Below, piece after piece: positions 60,785 to 64,000 of a stretch of 64,000 nt of DNA (within the stretch, counting starts at the first letter, position 1; every line of letters starts with the position of its first letter). Below the pieces are notes generated by a model. It ran no database searches. It had not been told where the DNA came from and saw nothing but the letters and a program-made list of their open reading frames with translations. Position numbers and translations under genes: made by a program. Origin of the DNA: Nocardioides sp. SYSU D00038 (GTDB lineage Bacteria; Actinomycetota; Actinomycetes; Propionibacteriales; Nocardioidaceae); assembly GCF_016924665.1 (NCBI RefSeq), contig NZ_JAFFJT010000034.1, positions 1 through 64,000 of the forward strand, given 5' to 3'.

Positions 60785-61437
60785 TCGTCGAGGACGAGGA
60801 GCGGATCGCCTCCTTCGTCGCCAAGGGCCTGCGCGCCGAGGGCCACACCGCCACCGTCGTCGCCGACGGGCGGGTCGGCCTCGACGAGGCGCTGGGCGGC
60901 GGCTTCGACCTGATGGTGCTCGACATCGGGCTGCCGTCGCTCGACGGGTTCTCGGTGCTCGACCAGCTGCGCTCGCAGGGCTCCCGGATGCCGGTGATCG
61001 TGCTGACCGCCCGCGACTCGGTCACCGACACCGTCTCCGCGCTGGAGGGCGGCGCCGACGACTACATGCCCAAGCCGTTCCGGTTCGCCGAGCTGATCGC
61101 GCGCATCCACCTGCGGCTGCGCCAGCAGGCCGACGCCGGCACCGAGCGTCCCGATGCCCTCGAGGCCGCCGGCGTCCGCCTCGACCTCCGCACCCGCCGC
61201 GCCACCGTCGACGCCCGCGAGGTGGACCTGTCGGCCCGCGAGTTCGCCCTCGCCGAGATCTTCATGCGCAACGCCGGCCAGGTGCTCTCGCGCGAGCAGC
61301 TGCTCGACCAGGTCTGGGGCTTCGACTTCGACCCCGGCTCCAACGTGGTCGACGTCTACGTCGGCTACCTGCGTCGCAAGTTCGGCTCGGCCACCATCGC
61401 CACCGTGCGGGGGATGGGCTACCGGTTCCAGCGATGA
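60769..61437 (+). CDS. OmpR-family response regulator
   Basis: A 222-residue regulator. Receiver with E8-D9, phosphoacceptor D52 (MVLDIGLPS) and Lys in DDYMPKPFRF near residue 103; a winged helix-turn-helix at about 135-220 (LSAREFALAEIFMRNAGQVL, then GYLRRKFGSATIATVRGMGY). GTG 60769 with GAGGAGG upstream. It is the partner of the preceding kinase. Confidence 0.92.
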   Translation: MARILIVEDEERIASFVAKGLRAEGHTATVVADGRVGLDEALGGGFDLMVLDIGLPSLDGFSVLDQLRSQGSRMPVIVLTARDSVTDTVSALEGGADDYMPKPFRFAELIARIHLRLRQQADAGTERPDALEAAGVRLDLRTRRATVDAREVDLSAREFALAEIFMRNAGQVLSREQLLDQVWGFDFDPGSNVVDVYVGYLRRKFGSATIATVRGMGYRFQR

Positions 61438-61503
61438 GGTCGCCCGCAGGTCCCTAGACTGCCGCACGGTCACGCGATCCGACCCCAAGAGCGGAGGACA
61501 GTC

Positions 61504-61971
61504 ATGGGGGGCTTACGGCTCCTTGTCGCTGGGGCAGTTGCTCTGGGCGCTCTCGGGTGCTCGGCCGACGACAGCGGGCCGGCCCCGGCGTCGGGGACCG
61601 GGCCTGGGAACGGGACCGGGACCGGGACCGGATCACCCGAATCCTCGGTGCCGACATCGCGTGCGACCACGGCCGTCTTCTGCCAGCTGGACAACGTCCC
61701 GGCTCGGGCCCGACCCGGCACCACTCCTCGCGCTGCGGCCACGACCGTCGCGCCCGCCGGCACGACCCTGGCGAGGTGGCGCCCTGGTTCCCGCCCCGGA
61801 CGCCCGCAGTTCTACGCGCTGGACGGCGACCAGGTCACCGCAGCCGTCATCGTCGCAGCACGGGCTCACGGCTGGGTCGTCACCGAGTTCCACGAGTGCA
61901 CGGGGACGCTCCCGGCCGTCGTCGAGAGACCGGTGCAAGGAGAGCCGCGGAGCACCATAACGCCGTGGTAG
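61504..61971 (+). CDS. putative lipoprotein
   Basis: A 155-residue protein with a lipobox (LGALGC, Cys19) after a hydrophobic signal. A low-complexity Gly/Thr/Ser/Pro region (TGPGNGTGTGTGSPESS) follows, and the C-terminal part includes FYALDGDQVTAAVIVAARAHGW and a Cys in HECTGTLPA. No family is recognised. GGAGGAC precedes the ATG. It lies 66 bp after the response regulator and may be a target of it. Confidence 0.7.
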   Translation: MGGLRLLVAGAVALGALGCSADDSGPAPASGTGPGNGTGTGTGSPESSVPTSRATTAVFCQLDNVPARARPGTTPRAAATTVAPAGTTLARWRPGSRPGRPQFYALDGDQVTAAVIVAARAHGWVVTEFHECTGTLPAVVERPVQGEPRSTITPW

Positions 61972-62079
61972 GGGCTGAGAGCGCGCGTCCTCATCCGGTG
62001 GTGGCGGCGCCGGCAGGAGCAGGTTCGCAACCCGGTGCAGGTGACTGAGGCGTACGTCCGGGTCCCTGCGCGCTTCACC

Positions 62080-62244
62080 GTTTCCGTGTATTCGATTAAT
62101 GACACGAATGAACCATTTAATTGGCCCATTTGAACCATTCGCGTGACAACGCGCTTTGCGTCATTCATTGTGGCGTCACACGGATCGAGCAGCGCGCACC
62201 TTGGTCTGTACCCGAATCGGCGCGGACTACGGGGAGACACTGCC
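62080..62244. other. AT-rich leader region of the DUF2510 gene
   Basis: A local drop in GC (ATTCGATTAATGACACGAAT, ATTTAATTGGCCC) of about 80 bp, unlike any other intergenic region here. It probably contains the promoter of the downstream gene and may mark recent acquisition. Confidence 0.6.
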
Positions 62245-62979
<735 letters not shown>

Positions 62980-63277
62980 CCTGGCGCGTCGTCGGGTCCG
63001 CTGGTGGTAGCCAATGTTGCTGGCTTGGAGCACGACGTGTGTTCTCGGCAGTCACGACGGTGATCGCGACTCGTTTGCCCAAGCGCTGACCGCGTTGCGC
63101 GTCGTCGCCGGGCTCGACGTGAACATCTGACGGGGGCGATGTCGTCCACTGAGGCGTCGTGGCCGGTACGGGTCCGGTAGAACACCATGGGTTCGACGAC
63201 TTGCGGCTTCGTCGCCCCGGTCCGGTGACCGACGAACTTGGGGCGAGCAACCACCCTCGGCCAAAGCGGCCGGCCCA
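62980..63277. other. intergenic stretch with no clear gene
   Basis: About 300 bp. Minus-strand frames here look fragmented (for example VEPMVFYRTRTGHDASVDD in one frame and GQRLGKRVAITVVTAENTR in another), suggesting a decayed gene, but I cannot name it. Confidence 0.4.
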
Positions 63278-63427
63278 TCGCCGACCCAGCGCTCGTTGAC
63301 GTCGAGGTGCGCCGACCCGGCGTCAATTGACGCCGGCTCGGCGAAACCTGGGCTGCCCGCGGTGGTTGCGGGAGGCGTTCGTCTCACCGGGTTTCGAGAC
63401 ACGACTTCGTCGTTCCTCAACCAGCGC
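63278..63427. repeat. 150-bp duplicated segment, copy 1 (with palindrome and family 1 half)
   Basis: Copy 1 of a segment repeated exactly 240 bp later. It contains a palindrome at 63311-63342 with a GGCGTCAATTGACGCC core and a family 1 right half (63361-63427). Confidence 0.85.
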
Positions 63428-63502
63428 GCGGTGGTTGAGGAAGTCGCGCTAGCGACTGTCTCGAAACCCCCCGCCGTCCGAACGCCCTCCCGTAACCATG
63501 GG
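63428..63502. repeat. dispersed palindromic repeat, family 1, left half
   Basis: CGGTGGTTGAGGAAGTCGCG with the GTCGCGCTAGCGAC module, then CTCGAAACCCCCC and CGAACGCCCTCCC. Confidence 0.8.
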
Positions 63503-63517
63503 ATGAGCGTTGGGGTA

Positions 63518-63668
63518 TCGCCGACCCGGCGCTTGTCGACGCCGTGGTGCGCCGAGCCGTCGTTAATTGACGACGGCTCGGCGAGACCTGGGTCGCCCGC
63601 GGTGGTTGCGGGAGGACGGTCGTCTCACCGGGTTTCGAGACACGACTTCGTCGTTCCTCAACCAGCGC
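63518..63668. repeat. 150-bp duplicated segment, copy 2
   Basis: Second copy of 63278-63427. The palindrome at 63551-63582 has changed base pairs but still folds. Confidence 0.85.
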
Positions 63669-63727
63669 GACGGAGGCGTTCGTCTCGCCGGGTACGAGTG
63701 AAGGACTTCGTCCTTCCTCGACCAACG
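63669..63727. repeat. dispersed palindromic repeat, family 1, right half
   Basis: CGGAGGCGTTCGTCTCGCCG, then GAAGGACTTCGTCCTTCCTC, the same module as in 17884-18022. Confidence 0.75.
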
Positions 63728-63863
63728 AGGGCACAAGCCCGCGTAGTGCTGGCGGCGCGAGCTTGCGAGTGCCGGCAGTGCGCCGTCACACCTGGTCGCG
63801 AGAGGCTCGGGGTCAGGGGCGCGAAGCGCCGAAGGGAACCCTTGACGCCGAGACCCGACCAGG
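63728..63863. repeat. family 3 palindromic element, copy B (opposite orientation)
   Basis: Outer arms CCTGGTCG (63791-63798) and CGACCAGG (63856-63863) pair, and the flank GGCGGCGCGAGCTTGCGAGT is the complement of the flank in copy A (39236-39370). Confidence 0.8.
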
Positions 63864-63904
63864 TAAGCGCGCGGGCAACCCGAGTCAGCACCGGAACCAC
63901 CCAA

Positions 63905-63976
63905 GCAAGGGAGGGCGTTCGTCTCGCCGGGTTTCGAGGCTCGTCGCTAGCGCTCCTCGCACCTCAACCAGCGCCA
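63905..63976. repeat. dispersed palindromic repeat, family 1, right half
   Basis: GGAGGGCGTTCGTCTCGCCG to CCTCGCACCTCAACCAGCGC, near the window end. The arm module is CGAGGCTCGTCGCTAGCGCT. Confidence 0.8.
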
Positions 63977-64000
63977 GTCGCACCCCAGCCGCAAGCGTCA

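Overview
The window is about 64 kb of very GC-rich DNA (roughly 70% or more by eye) from an actinobacterium, most likely Nocardioidaceae (Nocardioides or a close relative). Four things support this. The gene order glnE-glnA2 and the trio RNase H/acid phosphatase, zinc-ribbon coiled-coil protein and NIF3 protein match Mycobacterium and relatives. There is a class A RNase P RNA and a DUF222-type HNH gene. GTG starts are common. Many starts are preceded by TAnnnT only 6-8 nt upstream, as expected for the leaderless transcripts frequent in Actinomycetota. It looks chromosomal: there is no insertion sequence, prophage, CRISPR array or tRNA that I can see.

Layout. 1-5.9 kb: the 3' end of a PKD/Ig surface protein, a hemerythrin, a GAF-ANTAR and a LuxR-type regulator, a zinc alcohol dehydrogenase with a small partner, and small conserved proteins. 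6-10.7 kb: a leftward copper-related cluster (membrane protein, PepSY protein, YcnI, CopC-like) ending in a strong hairpin. 10.7-11.3 kb: dispersed palindromic repeats. 11.3-18.6 kb: PEP mutase-family enzyme, inositol monophosphatase-family enzyme, zinc ribbon, then glnE, a membrane protein and glnA2. 18.7-25.2 kb: two-component system, peptidase E-like protein, DrrAB-type ABC exporter and small membrane proteins. 25.3-33.5 kb: nadE, a VOC protein, a divergent ArsR/MFS pair around a perfect operator, panB, a sugar dehydrogenase-like protein and map. 33.5-36.9 kb: the circularly permuted ATP-grasp / alpha-E / transglutaminase triad. 36.9-41.4 kb: MBL hydrolase, TetR, a repeat cluster, HNH gene and rnpB. 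41.4-46.8 kb: LysR divergent from the proline-degrading putA, and a GNAT. 46.8-51.3 kb: a TPR protein, a four-gene membrane/stress-type operon, an SDR and a secreted SGNH protein. 51.4-58.8 kb: Nudix, RNB exonuclease, YaaA, then a leftward run (acyl-CoA ligase, NIF3, zinc ribbon, RNase H/phosphatase). 58.9-64 kb: an Asp-rich secreted protein before a second two-component system, a lipoprotein, a DUF2510/OB-fold protein with an AT-rich upstream patch, and a terminal kilobase of repeats.

The most interesting features are not classical genes. At least 14 starts share TAnnnT plus 6-8 nt. Two of these promoters face each other around a perfect 12-bp-arm operator, which lies about 33 nt from both starts. 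Several families of dispersed palindromes keep their pairing although their sequences differ. Among the genes, the ATP-grasp/alpha-E/transglutaminase triad is the best candidate for a poorly described enzymatic system.

Most of the window is ordinary chromosomal housekeeping. Start sites were chosen from ribosome binding sites, overlap with neighbours, the TAnnnT signal or family N-termini, and uncertain ones are flagged.
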